Of a DNA stretch of 64,000 bases, positions 23,374 through 32,214 are shown one piece after another (the first letter of the stretch is position 1; each line of letters begins with the position of its first letter). Position numbers and translations under genes: made by a program. The DNA lies in the NCBI RefSeq assembly GCF_900177795.1, contig NZ_FXWJ01000002.1, forward strand, positions 682,001 through 746,000. The letters run 5' to 3'. This stretch comes from Plantibacter elymi (nom. nud.) (lineage in GTDB: Bacteria; Actinomycetota; Actinomycetes; Actinomycetales; Microbacteriaceae). Under the pieces are notes generated by a model that saw nothing but the letters and a program-made list of their open reading frames with translations, was not told the origin of the DNA and did not search any database.

Positions 23374-24780
23374 ATGGACCTGAAGGACTACCTGCGCATC
23401 CTCCGCCATCGCTGGCTGCTCATCATCGCGATCACCGCGGGAGCAGCGGCGCTCGCCCACGGGTACACCCTCATCACCCAGCCCGTATACCAGTCGACGG
23501 GCCAGCTGTTCGTCGCCGTCACCGGCGGCGACTCCGTGGGCGACCTCAATCAGGGCAACGCCTTCGCCCAGAGCCGCGTCGCCTCGTACGTGATCCTCGC
23601 CACCGGTTCGACCGTGCGGTCCACGGTGGCGGAGCGCCTCGACCTCGACCCCGCGTCGCTCATCGGGACGATCTCAGCGTCCAATCCCGCGCAGTCGGTC
23701 CTGATCAACATCTCCGCCGTCGACAGCGATCCGGTTGCGGCAGCCCGCATCGCGAACACCGCAGCCCAGGTGCTCGTCGACCTCGTCGACGACGTCGAGA
23801 GCGCCAACGAGGTGGGCTCCACCGGTGCGCTGGGTGATCCGGCCCCGGTCGGGCTGACGATCGTGGAAGAGGCCTCTCCACCCCAGTCCCCCGTCGCGCC
23901 GAACGTGCTGCAGAACCTCGCGGTGGGCATCCTCACCGGCCTCGCTCTGGGCGTCGGGATCACACTGCTCATCGAGGTCCTCGACACCCGCCTCCGCGGT
24001 CGCTCGGCGATCGAGAAGCTCACGGACACGAGCATCCTCGGCGCCTTCCACACGGAACCCACTGACGCGGCCCAACTCATCCTCGGATCGACGGAGAGCT
24101 ACAGCCGGCGCGCCGAGAGCTTCCGGCAGCTTCGGACGCACCTCCAGTTCGCCTCCATCGACGGCGGACTCCGCAGTGTGATGGTCACGTCCTCGGTCCC
24201 GGGCGAGGGGAAGAGCACCACCTCGGCGAACCTCGCGCTCGTCCTCGCAGAAGCGGGGAACTCCGTCCTCCTCGTCGATGCGGATCTGCGCCGACCCCGC
24301 CAGCACGAGCTGTTCGGTCTCGAGGATGCGGTCGGGCTCACGACCGTGCTCACCGGCAGGATCAGCCTCGGCGATGCCGCGCAAGCGGTCAACGGGGCGG
24401 GGCGTCTCGCTGTCCTCACCTCCGGCGAGCTGCCGCCGAATCCGAGCGAACTCCTCGGATCAGCGGCGATGGAGCGCGCGCTCTCGGAGATGGAACGCGC
24501 GTACGACGTGGTGGTCATCGACACACCCCCGCTCATCAACGTCTCGGACCCGACAGCCCTGTCGACCCTTGCGAGCGGCGTCCTGCTCGTGGCATCGGCC
24601 GACGGGCGGCTGCACCGCGACCAGCTCCGGCAGTCACTCGAGAACCTCAGCTTCGTCCAGGCGAAGCTCCTCGGGGTCGTCCTCAACCGTGTCGAGGTCG
24701 CTCGGGGAGAGCAGTCGTCGTCCTACGCCTACTACCACCGGACCGATCCGACGCGTCGACCAGGACGGACCACGGTATGA
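23374..24780 (+). CDS. Polysaccharide co-polymerase/tyrosine autokinase (Wzc/CapAB fusion)
   Basis: A 468-residue membrane kinase that should control chain length and export of an extracellular polysaccharide. The N-terminal Wzz domain has membrane helices at about 14-32 and 181-201, flanking an external region, with the proline-rich SPPQSPVAP before the second. The cytosolic BY-kinase has Walker A SSVPGEGKST (273-282), Walker A' LLVDADLRRP (299-308) and Walker B VVVIDTPPL. The C-terminal tyrosine cluster is Tyr451, Tyr453 and Tyr454. TAACAT (23362-23367) lies 6 nt before ATG, suggesting a leaderless mRNA. Its cognate phosphatase overlaps the stop. No glycosyltransferase genes are adjacent. 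Confidence 0.9.
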   Translation: MDLKDYLRILRHRWLLIIAITAGAAALAHGYTLITQPVYQSTGQLFVAVTGGDSVGDLNQGNAFAQSRVASYVILATGSTVRSTVAERLDLDPASLIGTISASNPAQSVLINISAVDSDPVAAARIANTAAQVLVDLVDDVESANEVGSTGALGDPAPVGLTIVEEASPPQSPVAPNVLQNLAVGILTGLALGVGITLLIEVLDTRLRGRSAIEKLTDTSILGAFHTEPTDAAQLILGSTESYSRRAESFRQLRTHLQFASIDGGLRSVMVTSSVPGEGKSTTSANLALVLAEAGNSVLLVDADLRRPRQHELFGLEDAVGLTTVLTGRISLGDAAQAVNGAGRLAVLTSGELPPNPSELLGSAAMERALSEMERAYDVVVIDTPPLINVSDPTALSTLASGVLLVASADGRLHRDQLRQSLENLSFVQAKLLGVVLNRVEVARGEQSSSYAYYHRTDPTRRPGRTTV

Positions 24781-25388
24781 GCACCCCGCTCGATCCGCCT
24801 CCGACCCGGATCCTGATCGTCTGCACCGGCAACATCTGTCGATCCCCGTATGCCGAGTTCCTCCTCGGCGGCGGGCTGTCGGAGGTCGACGCATCCGGCT
24901 TCGAGGTGCGGAGCGCCGGGACAGGCGCGCTGCGCGGCCACCCGATCGACGCCTCGAGCGCGGCGTTGCTCGGTCCACTCGACACGACGGCAGCCGGCTT
25001 CACCGCGACGCAGCTCACCGCCGGCCTCGTCAGGCAACAGGACGTCGTCCTGACCATGACGCGGGAACATCGCAGCGCCGTCCTCAGATCGTGCCCGGAG
25101 GCGCTGCGTCGGACCTTCTCCTTGCGTGAGTTCGCCCGGCTCCTCGACACCGTCGACTCGGGACGACTCCCCCGCGCGCGAGCAGCGCGCTGGATGCGTC
25201 TTGCACCCGAGCTGGCGGCCAACCGGACGAGCGCCCGACTCCTCGATCCGACCCAGGACGACGTCGTCGACCCGTTCGGTCAGGGCCCAGAGGTCTTCCG
25301 TCGGATGTCGTCGCAGATCGTCCCGGCGGTCGAGCGCATCATCGCGTTCGAGCGCACGGCCGCCGAGGAGGATTCGGGTCCCCGGTGA
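24777..25388 (+). CDS. Low-molecular-weight protein-tyrosine phosphatase (Wzb-like)
   Basis: A 203-residue cysteine phosphatase. The P-loop CTGNICRSP has nucleophile Cys16 and Arg22; the general acid is probably the Asp in DVVDPFGQ near residue 164. It is longer than the usual 150 residues, with an insertion rich in Arg/Ala at about 105-145. The ATG overlaps the kinase stop (ATGA), the standard arrangement in which the phosphatase resets the tyrosine cluster of its partner kinase. Acts in the cytosol. A terminator and tRNA-Gln follow. Confidence 0.9.
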   Translation: MSTPLDPPPTRILIVCTGNICRSPYAEFLLGGGLSEVDASGFEVRSAGTGALRGHPIDASSAALLGPLDTTAAGFTATQLTAGLVRQQDVVLTMTREHRSAVLRSCPEALRRTFSLREFARLLDTVDSGRLPRARAARWMRLAPELAANRTSARLLDPTQDDVVDPFGQGPEVFRRMSSQIVPAVERIIAFERTAAEEDSGPR

Positions 25389-25444
25389 GGACGTCGGTGT
25401 GGCACCGTGTCCACCGTCCCGCTGACGGGCCGATCGCGCCGCAA

Positions 25445-25483
25445 ACGACGAAGGCCCGCGAGGTGATCGCGGGCCTTCGTCGT
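25445..25483. terminator. Terminator shared by the phosphatase gene and tRNA-Gln
   Basis: A perfect 16-bp stem ACGACGAAGGCCCGCG / CGCGGGCCTTCGTCGT with a 7-nt loop lies between the convergent transcripts; it can end both. Confidence 0.85.
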
Positions 25484-25495
25484 GATGTTGCTGTC

Positions 25496-25570
25496 TGGCT
25501 GGGGTACCTGGACTCGAACCAAGAACAACTGAACCAGAATCAGTCGTGTTGCCAATTACACCATACCCCA
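25496..25570 (-). tRNA. tRNA-Gln (anticodon CTG)
   Basis: A 75-nt gene including an encoded CCA end. Acceptor TGGGGTA pairs with TACCCCA; the T loop is GGTTCGAGTCC; the anticodon stem ACTGA/TCAGT encloses TTCTGGT with anticodon CTG. A promoter is at 25602-25630 and the terminator at 25445-25483. Confidence 0.95.
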
Positions 25571-25601
25571 CTGTCAGAACCGAAGCCCCGACCGAAGAAC
25601 A

Positions 25602-25630
25602 ACACTAGCCTACGGAGCCGGCCGTCTCAA
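25602..25630 (-). promoter_or_regulatory. Promoter of tRNA-Gln
   Basis: On the minus strand, TTGAGA (25625-25630), a 17-bp spacer and TAGTGT (25602-25607). The same TAGTGT hexamer stands upstream of tRNA-Lys. Confidence 0.65.
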
Positions 25631-25661
25631 ATCGAAGTGTCCCGGGCGCGTCGCGGCTGGC

Positions 25662-26582
25662 TCAGCTGGGGACGCCCGCGAGGTCACGGTTGAGTGCTCT
25701 GGACACCCGAGCGCCGTTCCCTGCTGCGACGATGAGCTGCTGCGGACCGGGAGGCGTGATGTCCCCGGCGGCGTACACGCCAGGCACGGACGTGCGACCC
25801 CAGGCATCGACCACGACATAGCCGTCCGTGTCGCGATCGAGCGCGAGCTGTTCCAGATATCCGAGCGGCACGGCCCACCGCGGCCGCACGAAGCCCCCGG
25901 AGCGCGGGATGAGTGCACCGTCGGCGAGGCGGACACCGGTGAAGCCGTCGCGGCCACCCTCGAGCTCCGCGATCGCACCGCGCTCGACCCGGATGCCCGC
26001 GGAGGCGAGCGCGGCCTCCTCGGGGCCGGTGACGGTGTCGGTACCGTTCGTGAAGACGATGAGGTCCGACGACCACTGTGCGATGAGGATCGCCCATTCC
26101 GCCAGGTCCGTCGTCTCGCCGATGAGCGCGAGCGGCGCGTCGGCCTTCTCGTACCCGTCGCACTCGACGCAGCTGTGCAGATCCGTTCCGTAGAAGGCCC
26201 GCAGGTTCGTGACCTTCGGCAGCGTCTCCGTGAGGCCGCTCGCGACGACGACCGTCCGGGTCACGACGTCGCGATCCGGCTCGCCGCGGACCCCCTGGGC
26301 GACGACGTGGAAGCCGTCAGTAGTCGGCTCGATCGACTGTACGGACGCGAACTGGACCTCCGCGTTCGCGTACGCGGCGACCTCCTCGCGCCCCATTCGC
26401 CGGAGATCCAGCGGAGCGATGCCGTCGCGGGTGAGGAAGCCGTGCGAGCGCAGCGTCGCAGCGTGCCGTGGTCGATTGCCGTCGAGCACGAGGATGCGCC
26501 GACGCGCGCGCGCCAGGTTCAGCGCGGCCGAGAGTCCCGCGGGTCCCCCGCCGACGACGACGACGTCGTACGAGTCGCTCAT
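25662..26582 (-). CDS. NAD(P)/FAD-dependent oxidoreductase, thioredoxin reductase-like
   Basis: A 306-residue two-dinucleotide-binding flavoprotein. The FAD fingerprint [20 protein letters not shown] is near the N terminus, the redox motif Cys138-Val-Glu-Cys141 (CVECDGYE) lies in the middle, and the C-terminal FAD motif reads [20 protein letters not shown]. The CxxC centre makes a disulfide reductase activity likely, but the NADPH-binding GxGxxA motif is altered ([12 protein letters not shown]), so it may belong to the ferredoxin/flavin or bacillithiol-like subgroups rather than true TrxB. ATG overlaps the gltX stop by ATGA, which couples the two proteins. Confidence 0.83.
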   Translation of the reverse strand: MSDSYDVVVVGGGPAGLSAALNLARARRRILVLDGNRPRHAATLRSHGFLTRDGIAPLDLRRMGREEVAAYANAEVQFASVQSIEPTTDGFHVVAQGVRGEPDRDVVTRTVVVASGLTETLPKVTNLRAFYGTDLHSCVECDGYEKADAPLALIGETTDLAEWAILIAQWSSDLIVFTNGTDTVTGPEEAALASAGIRVERGAIAELEGGRDGFTGVRLADGALIPRSGGFVRPRWAVPLGYLEQLALDRDTDGYVVVDAWGRTSVPGVYAAGDITPPGPQQLIVAAGNGARVSRALNRDLAGVPS

Positions 26583-28099
26583 GACGCGAGGTGCGCGGAG
26601 AGCCGATCGAGTCGCGTGATCGATTCCGTCTTCCCGAGGATCTCGAGCGACTCGAAGAGCGGCGGGGAGATCCGACGCCCGGACGCCGCGACGCGGAGCG
26701 GACCGTAGGCGATACGGGGCTTCAGCCCGAGGCCCTCGATGAGCGCGCCGGCAAGCGCGTCCTGGATCGAACCAGCCGTCCACTCCGACTCGGGGACGAG
26801 CTCGAGCGCGCCGATGGACGCGGCGAGCACCTCGCCCGCGTTCGCCGGAAGACCCTTCAGCGCGTCCTCCTGGTACTCGAGCTCCGCGGCACCGCGGAAC
26901 AGGAAGCCGAGGAGCGCGGGGACCTCGCCGAGCAGCGCGATGCGCTCCTGGACGAGTGGGGCGGCCTGCTCGAGCACGGCCCGCTGCGCCTCGGTGACGG
27001 GCTCGCTCACCACACCGGCCTCGACGAGGTACGGCGTGATGCGGCCGAGGAAGTCGGCCGGCTCCAGCAGTCGGATGTGGTCGCCGTTGATCGACTCCGC
27101 CTTCTTGAGGTCGAAGCGCGCCGGGTTCGGGTTGACGTCGACGACGTCGAACGCGGCGATCATCTCGTCGATCGAGAAGACGTCGCGGTCGCCGCTCAGC
27201 GACCATCCGAGCAGCGCGAGGTAGTTGATGAGCCCCTCCGGCACGAAGCCGCGGTCGCGGTGGTGGAAGAGGTTCGCCTCGGGGTCGCGCTTCGAGAGCT
27301 TCTTGTTGCCCTCGCCCATGACGTACGGCAGGTGACCGAACCGTGGGACGAAGGTCGTGAGGCCGATGTCGATGAGCGCGTGGTACAGCGCGATCTGCCG
27401 CGGCGTCGACGGCAGCAGGTCCTCGCCGCGGAGGACGTGGGTGATCTGCATGATGGCGTCGTCGACGGGGTTCACGAGCGTGTAGAGCGGCTTGCCGTTC
27501 GGGCGCACGAGGACGAAGTCCGTGAACGACCCGGCCGGGAAGGTGATCTCGCCGCGCACGAGGTCGTCGAAGCTGAGGTCGTCGTCGGGGACCCGGAGAC
27601 GGAGCGCCGGCTCGCGGCCCTCGGCTCGGTACGCGGCGCGCTGCTCGTCGGTGAGGTCGCGGTCGAAGTTGTCGTAGCCGAACTGCTTCGGCCGGCCGGC
27701 CGCCTCGTTGCGCGCGTCGATCTCGTCGGCGTTCGAGAAGCTCTCGTAGAGGTGCCCGGCAGCCGTCAGCCGCGCGATCACGTCGGCGTAGATGTCGCTC
27801 CGCTCCGACTGCCGGTACGGCGCGTGGGGTCCGCCGACGCCGACGCCCTCGTCCCAGTCGAGCCGCAGCCACGTGAGCGCGTCGACGAGCTGCTCGTAGC
27901 TCTCCTCGCTGTCACGAGCGGCATCGGTGTCCTCGATCCGGAAGACGAGCTTGCCCCCCGTGTGCCGGGCGTACGCCCAGTTGAACAGCGCCGTGCGGAC
28001 GAGACCGACGTGCGGCGTGCCGGTCGGCGACGGGCAGAACCGGACGCGGACGTCGGTGCCGGAAGCCGTGGAGAAGGGGTGCGTAATCGTGTCAGACAT
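26579..28099 (-). CDS. gltX: Glutamyl-tRNA synthetase
   Basis: A 506-residue class I aminoacyl-tRNA synthetase charging tRNA-Glu in the cytosol. The HIGH-type motif sits in [10 protein letters not shown] (residues 23-32), and the KMSKS-type motif is KKLSKRD. The central [15 protein letters not shown] and [17 protein letters not shown] segments are typical of bacterial discriminating or non-discriminating GluRS. ATG at 28099 overlaps the end of the LysR gene by 8 nt, and its stop overlaps the next gene by ATGA, so it is inside a three-gene unit. Confidence 0.96.
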   Translation of the reverse strand: MSDTITHPFSTASGTDVRVRFCPSPTGTPHVGLVRTALFNWAYARHTGGKLVFRIEDTDAARDSEESYEQLVDALTWLRLDWDEGVGVGGPHAPYRQSERSDIYADVIARLTAAGHLYESFSNADEIDARNEAAGRPKQFGYDNFDRDLTDEQRAAYRAEGREPALRLRVPDDDLSFDDLVRGEITFPAGSFTDFVLVRPNGKPLYTLVNPVDDAIMQITHVLRGEDLLPSTPRQIALYHALIDIGLTTFVPRFGHLPYVMGEGNKKLSKRDPEANLFHHRDRGFVPEGLINYLALLGWSLSGDRDVFSIDEMIAAFDVVDVNPNPARFDLKKAESINGDHIRLLEPADFLGRITPYLVEAGVVSEPVTEAQRAVLEQAAPLVQERIALLGEVPALLGFLFRGAAELEYQEDALKGLPANAGEVLAASIGALELVPESEWTAGSIQDALAGALIEGLGLKPRIAYGPLRVAASGRRISPPLFESLEILGKTESITRLDRLSAHLAS

Positions 28100-29054
28100 C
28101 GCCTGTCATCTTAGTCGCGCCGCCCAGGGACGCGGCGATCCGCAGGAGTGCCGCGACGGCGGGGATACGGTCCGCGTGCTCGGCGCTGACGAGGTGGAGC
28201 GCCCGGTCGTCGTCGTTGCGCGTCGGCAGCACGACCACCTCGGTCGGCAGCTGCGCGGCCGCGAGCGCGAGGGTCGGTAGCAGGGCGACGCCGAGCCCGG
28301 CCGCCACCAGGGCGGTGACCGCGATCGCATTGTCGGTCTCGTGGGCGATGACGGGCTCGAAGCCGCTCGACCGGCAGAGACCGAGGAGATGACCTCGGCA
28401 GCGCGGACAACCCGCGATCCAACGCTCACCGGCGAGGGCCGCGAGGTCGACCTGTCGATCACCGGCTCGAGCGTGGCCGACCGGGAGCACGAGACGCATC
28501 GGGTCGGTTCCGAACCGGCGCACGCGGAGTCCGGCCGCGCTCTCCCGATGCGGGTCGTCCGGATCGTCCGGGTAGCTGAAGGTGATCGCGACGTCGGCTT
28601 CACCGGCACGGACCGCGGCGACGGCCTCCGGCGGTTCGGCCTCGACGAAGGAGACCCCGATCCCCGGATGCTCGTCGGCCAGGCGAGCGAGGAGCTGCGG
28701 CACGAGCATCGACGACGCCGAAGGGAAGGCGACGAGGCGCACCCGCCCACTCCGCAATCCCGCGAGTGCCGCGACCTCCTCGGAGGCCGCACGCACCGCT
28801 CGGTCCACCGCCACCGCGTGTCCGGCGAGGATCGCACCGGCCTCGGTGAGGCGGACGCCGCGACCGACGCGCTCGACGACCGGCATGCCGAGCCGACGCT
28901 CGAGCCGGCGGAGATGCTGGCTCACCGCCGGTTGACTCGAGCCGAGCGCGTGCGCGGCGGCCGTGATCGACCCGGTCGAGGCGATGGCGCCGACGACGAG
29001 GAGGGAACCGGCGTCGAGGGCCGATGACGAGGGCTGCGGTGAGAGGGTGGACAC
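28092..29054 (-). CDS. LysR-family transcriptional regulator
   Basis: A 320-residue regulator. The N-terminal winged helix-turn-helix reads [36 protein letters not shown], followed by the LysR substrate-binding domain. I place the start at GTG 29054, because the palindrome ATAAT-N5-ATTAT (29064-29078) would otherwise fall inside the gene; in-frame ATGs at 29075 and 29087 are alternatives. The gene overlaps gltX by 8 nt downstream and is divergent from the class V aminotransferase, its likely target. The inducer is unknown. Confidence 0.87.
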   Translation of the reverse strand: MSTLSPQPSSSALDAGSLLVVGAIASTGSITAAAHALGSSQPAVSQHLRRLERRLGMPVVERVGRGVRLTEAGAILAGHAVAVDRAVRAASEEVAALAGLRSGRVRLVAFPSASSMLVPQLLARLADEHPGIGVSFVEAEPPEAVAAVRAGEADVAITFSYPDDPDDPHRESAAGLRVRRFGTDPMRLVLPVGHARAGDRQVDLAALAGERWIAGCPRCRGHLLGLCRSSGFEPVIAHETDNAIAVTALVAAGLGVALLPTLALAAAQLPTEVVVLPTRNDDDRALHLVSAEHADRIPAVAALLRIAASLGGATKMTGDV

Positions 29055-29063
29055 GCTCGAAGC

Positions 29064-29078
29064 ATAATCCCTCATTAT
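29064..29078. promoter_or_regulatory. LysR-type operator (T-N11-A palindrome)
   Basis: ATAATCCCTCATTAT is a perfect ATAAT-N5-ATTAT dyad with the T-N11-A spacing of LysR boxes, in the divergent gap between the LysR gene and the aminotransferase. In this GC-rich window such an AT-rich palindrome stands out. Confidence 0.65.
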
Positions 29079-29135
29079 GATTCTCATCGAGAGTCGGTCC
29101 TTGTCGTATGGATACCCGGTGAAGAGACTGGATGC

Positions 29136-30209
29136 ATGAGCACCCTCAGCCTCCAGGAAGCCAGCGGATCCTTCCCATCCGCACCCGGCTACCTGGCCGC
29201 CTGCACGCTGGGACTGCCGACGATCGGCACGACGGACGCCATCATGGCCGACCTCTCCGCCTGGCAGGCGGCTCGAACCGATGCAGCCGCCTACGGCGCA
29301 GTCGTCGAGCGGGTGCGCGGCTCCTTCGCCGAGCTGGTCCACGTACCGGTCCGCTCGGTCGCGATCGGATCCCAGACCTCCGCCATGGTCGCCATGGTCG
29401 CGGCGTCGGTGCCGGACGGCGCCGAGGTCCTGTGCGTCGAGGGCGACTTCAGCTCGCTCGTCGCCCCGTTCCTCATGCAGGCGCACCGCGGTGTCCGTGT
29501 CCGCCACGCGCCGCTCACCGAACTCGCCGCCCATATCGACGCCTCGACCTGGCTCGTCGCCTACTCCGCAGTGCAGTCCGCGACCGGCGCGGTCGCCGAC
29601 GTGGTCGCGATCCGGGAGGCGGCGGCTGTGCACGGCGCGCTGACGCTCAACGACCTCACACAGGCGGCCGGGTGGCTCCCCGTCGACGCCTCGGCCGACG
29701 ACATCACCGTGTGCCACGCCTACAAGTGGCTCTGCGCGCCACGAGGCGTGGCGTTCATGACGGTGCGCGACGAGGTGATGGACCACCTCCGGCCGAGCCA
29801 GGCCGGTTGGTACTCGGGTGACGACGTCTGGTCGTCCTGTTACGGCCCGTCGTTGCATCTCGCCGAGAGCGCACGACGGTTCGACGTCTCCCCCGCCTGG
29901 CAGGCCTGGGTCGGCGCCGAGCCCGCCATCGCCCTCTTCGCGGCGGTCGACACCGTCGCCGTGTACGAGCACGACACCCGGCTCGCCGCGGCGCTCCGCG
30001 CGGGCATCGGCGAGAGCCGGTCACTCCTGACCGGAACGGCCTCGGCCATCGTGACGTGGACGGATCCCGATGGACACGACCTCCGGGCGCTGCAGTCGGC
30101 CGGGATCACGGCATCGGGTCGCGCAGGCCGGGCGAGGGTCGCGTTCCACCTCTGGAACACCGACGACGACGTCGCAGCTGCGCTGACCGCTCTCGGCCGG
30201 CGCAGCTGA
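29136..30209 (+). CDS. Class V aminotransferase-fold PLP enzyme
   Basis: A 357-residue PLP enzyme of the cysteine desulfurase/serine-glyoxylate aminotransferase fold. The PLP lysine is in HAYKWLCAPRG, preceded by the cofactor-binding TLNDLTQAAGW region, where most family members have the D-x-x-Q signature (here NDLTQ). No conserved active-site cysteine loop of IscS/SufS is visible, so a desulfurase role is unlikely; an amino acid lyase or aminotransferase is more plausible. It is divergent from a LysR regulator across a palindromic operator. Reaction unknown. Confidence 0.78.
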   Translation: MSTLSLQEASGSFPSAPGYLAACTLGLPTIGTTDAIMADLSAWQAARTDAAAYGAVVERVRGSFAELVHVPVRSVAIGSQTSAMVAMVAASVPDGAEVLCVEGDFSSLVAPFLMQAHRGVRVRHAPLTELAAHIDASTWLVAYSAVQSATGAVADVVAIREAAAVHGALTLNDLTQAAGWLPVDASADDITVCHAYKWLCAPRGVAFMTVRDEVMDHLRPSQAGWYSGDDVWSSCYGPSLHLAESARRFDVSPAWQAWVGAEPAIALFAAVDTVAVYEHDTRLAAALRAGIGESRSLLTGTASAIVTWTDPDGHDLRALQSAGITASGRAGRARVAFHLWNTDDDVAAALTALGRRS

Positions 30210-30215
30210 AGCGGG

Positions 30216-30980
30216 TCAGGGTCGGCGGCCGGTGTTCCGGAGGATGCCGATGCCCGAGACCTCGACCTCGACGACCTGGCCGTCGGTGAAGGGTCCGACG
30301 CCGGCGGGCGTCCCGGTCAGGATGACGTCGCCGGGAAGGAGCGTCCAGACGGCGGACGCGTACTCGACGATCGCGCCGATGGAGTGCACCATGTCGGAGA
30401 GCGGGGCGTGCTGCCGGACCTCACCGTCGACGCGGGTCTCGATCGTCGCGCCGTCGAAGGAGAACTCCGTCTCGATGTAGGGGCCGAGCGGGCAGAACGT
30501 GTCGAAGCCCTTCGCCCGGGCCCATTGGCCGTCGGACTCCTGGAGGTCGCGCGCCGTGACGTCGTTCGCGATCGTGTAGCCGAAGATGACCTCGTCGGCA
30601 CGCTCCGCGCTGACGTTCTTGGCGACGCCACCGATCACGATGGCGAGCTCACCCTCGAAGTCGATGCGCTCGGACTGCTTCGGGAAGACGACGGCGTCTC
30701 CCGGCCCGACCACGGAGGTGTTGGGCTTCAGGAAGAGCAGCGGCTCGGTGGGAGCCTCTCCGCCCATCTCGGCGGCGTGGTCGCGGTAGTTCTTGCCGAC
30801 GGCGACGACCTTGGAACGAGGGATGACCGGCGCGAGCAGGACCGCATCCGCGAGCGGGACGCGCTCCCCCGTCGGTTCGAAGCCCGAGTAGAGCGGATCG
30901 CCGTCGAGGACGACGAGATCCGCATCGTCGATGATGCCGTAGCGGATGGCCTGATCGTGACTGAAGCGAGCGATTTTCAC
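30216..30980 (-). CDS. Fumarylacetoacetate hydrolase (FAH) family protein
   Basis: A 254-residue FAH-fold enzyme acting on 2-oxo/enol acids. Landmarks are VAVGKNYRDHAAEMG, the metal-binding FEGELAIVIGG segment, and GYTIANDVTARDLQESDGQWARAKGFDTFCPLGP. The group includes fumarylpyruvate hydrolases, acylpyruvases and oxaloacetate decarboxylases; sequence does not decide among them. The start is GTG at 30980, with TAGGCT (30987-30992) 6 nt upstream and no ribosome-binding site, so the mRNA is probably leaderless. It is convergent with the aminotransferase (6-bp gap). Confidence 0.88.
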   Translation of the reverse strand: MKIARFSHDQAIRYGIIDDADLVVLDGDPLYSGFEPTGERVPLADAVLLAPVIPRSKVVAVGKNYRDHAAEMGGEAPTEPLLFLKPNTSVVGPGDAVVFPKQSERIDFEGELAIVIGGVAKNVSAERADEVIFGYTIANDVTARDLQESDGQWARAKGFDTFCPLGPYIETEFSFDGATIETRVDGEVRQHAPLSDMVHSIGAIVEYASAVWTLLPGDVILTGTPAGVGPFTDGQVVEVEVSGIGILRNTGRRP

Positions 30981-31014
30981 CAGGCCAGCCTATCCCGAGG
31001 TGCCCCGACGACAC

Positions 31015-31043
31015 GGAAGCCCCGCACGAGGTGCGGGGCTTCC
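31015..31043. terminator. Terminator after ilvE
   Basis: A perfect 13-bp stem GGAAGCCCCGCAC / GTGCGGGGCTTCC with a 3-nt loop begins 15 nt past the ilvE stop on the minus strand, ahead of the FAH promoter. Confidence 0.82.
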
Positions 31044-31058
31044 CAGGCTGCTCGGAGG

Positions 31059-32174
31059 CTACTCGGCGTCGAGACGCGTCATCCAACCGTGACGGTCGGG
31101 CAGACGGCCGTACTGGATGTCGGTCAGTTCCTGACGCAGCGACATCGTCAGTTCGCCCGCCGGAGCGTCGGCGTCGCCCACGGTGAAGTCCTTGGCCTTC
31201 AGCTGCGCGATCGGCGTGACGACCGCAGCCGTCCCGCAGGCGAACACCTCGACGATGTCGCCGCTCTCGACGCCTTCGCGCCATTCGTCGATCGTGACCC
31301 GGCGGCGCTCCACCCGGTGTCCGCGGTCCTCCGCGAGCTGCAGGATGCTGTCGCGGGTGATGCCCTCGAGGATCGAGTCCGACTCCGGCGTGACGAGCGT
31401 GCCGTCGCGCTTGACGAGGACGACGTTCATCCCGCCGAGCTCCTCGATGTAGGTGGCCTCCTGGGCGTCCAGGAAGAGCACCTGGGCGCAGCCGTGCTCG
31501 TACGCCTCAGCCTGCGGGAGCAGGGAGGACGCGTAGTTGCCGCCGGTCTTCGCCGCCCCGGTGCCGCCCTTGCCCGCGCGGCTGTAGTCGGTGGACAGCC
31601 AGATGGACACGGGGGTGACGCCGCCGGTGAAGTAGGCGCCGGCCGGGCTGGCGATGACGTAGTAGTTGACCTTCTTCGCCGGGCGGACGCCGAGGAAGGC
31701 CTCCTTGGCGAACATGAACGGCCGCAGGTACAGGCTGGTCTCCGGCGCGGATGGCACCCAGGAGCCGTCGACGGCGATGAGCTGCTTGATCGACTCGACG
31801 AAGTACTCGACCGGGAGCTCCGGCAGCGCGAGCCGCTTGGCCGAGCGCTGCAGGCGGCGACCGTTGGCGTCGGGGCGGAACGACCAGATGGAGCCGTCGG
31901 CGTGACGATACGCCTTCAGTCCTTCGAAGATCTCCTGGGCGTAGTGGAGGACTGCGGCGGCCGGGTCGAGCGAGATCGGACCGTACGCCTGGACCCGTGG
32001 GCGGTGCCATCCACCGCGCTCGGACCAGCAGATGTCGACCATGTGGTCGGTGAAGTGCTGCCCGAAGCCCGGATCGGCGAGGATCGCGTCGCGCTCGGCG
32101 GCGGGGACGGGCTGCTCGTTGGGGGTCACGGTGAAGGCGAGTTCGCGCTGCGCCATGGGGAGGTTGATCGTCAT
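31059..32174 (-). CDS. ilvE: Branched-chain amino acid aminotransferase
   Basis: A 371-residue fold-type IV PLP enzyme, last step of leucine, isoleucine and valine synthesis. The PLP lysine is in GAAKTGGNYASSLLPQ; further landmarks are GLKAYRHADGSIWSFRPDAN and EELGGMNVVLV. Long group II form (as eukaryotic and actinobacterial BCATs). The ATG at 32174 starts the conserved N terminus; an upstream extension overlaps leuB. It lies 40 nt behind leuB, with which it forms a two-gene unit ending at the hairpin 31015-31043. Confidence 0.94.
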   Translation of the reverse strand: MTINLPMAQRELAFTVTPNEQPVPAAERDAILADPGFGQHFTDHMVDICWSERGGWHRPRVQAYGPISLDPAAAVLHYAQEIFEGLKAYRHADGSIWSFRPDANGRRLQRSAKRLALPELPVEYFVESIKQLIAVDGSWVPSAPETSLYLRPFMFAKEAFLGVRPAKKVNYYVIASPAGAYFTGGVTPVSIWLSTDYSRAGKGGTGAAKTGGNYASSLLPQAEAYEHGCAQVLFLDAQEATYIEELGGMNVVLVKRDGTLVTPESDSILEGITRDSILQLAEDRGHRVERRRVTIDEWREGVESGDIVEVFACGTAAVVTPIAQLKAKDFTVGDADAPAGELTMSLRQELTDIQYGRLPDRHGWMTRLDAE

Positions 32175-32214
32175 GATGGTGTCTTCCGTCGTGATCTGCG
32201 TGTCTGGTGGGCGT

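Noticed and set aside
26591-28114. Plus-strand open frame of about 500 codons opposite gltX
   Set aside because: Antisense shadow of a clearly real synthetase gene; repetitive Arg/Asp/Val composition.
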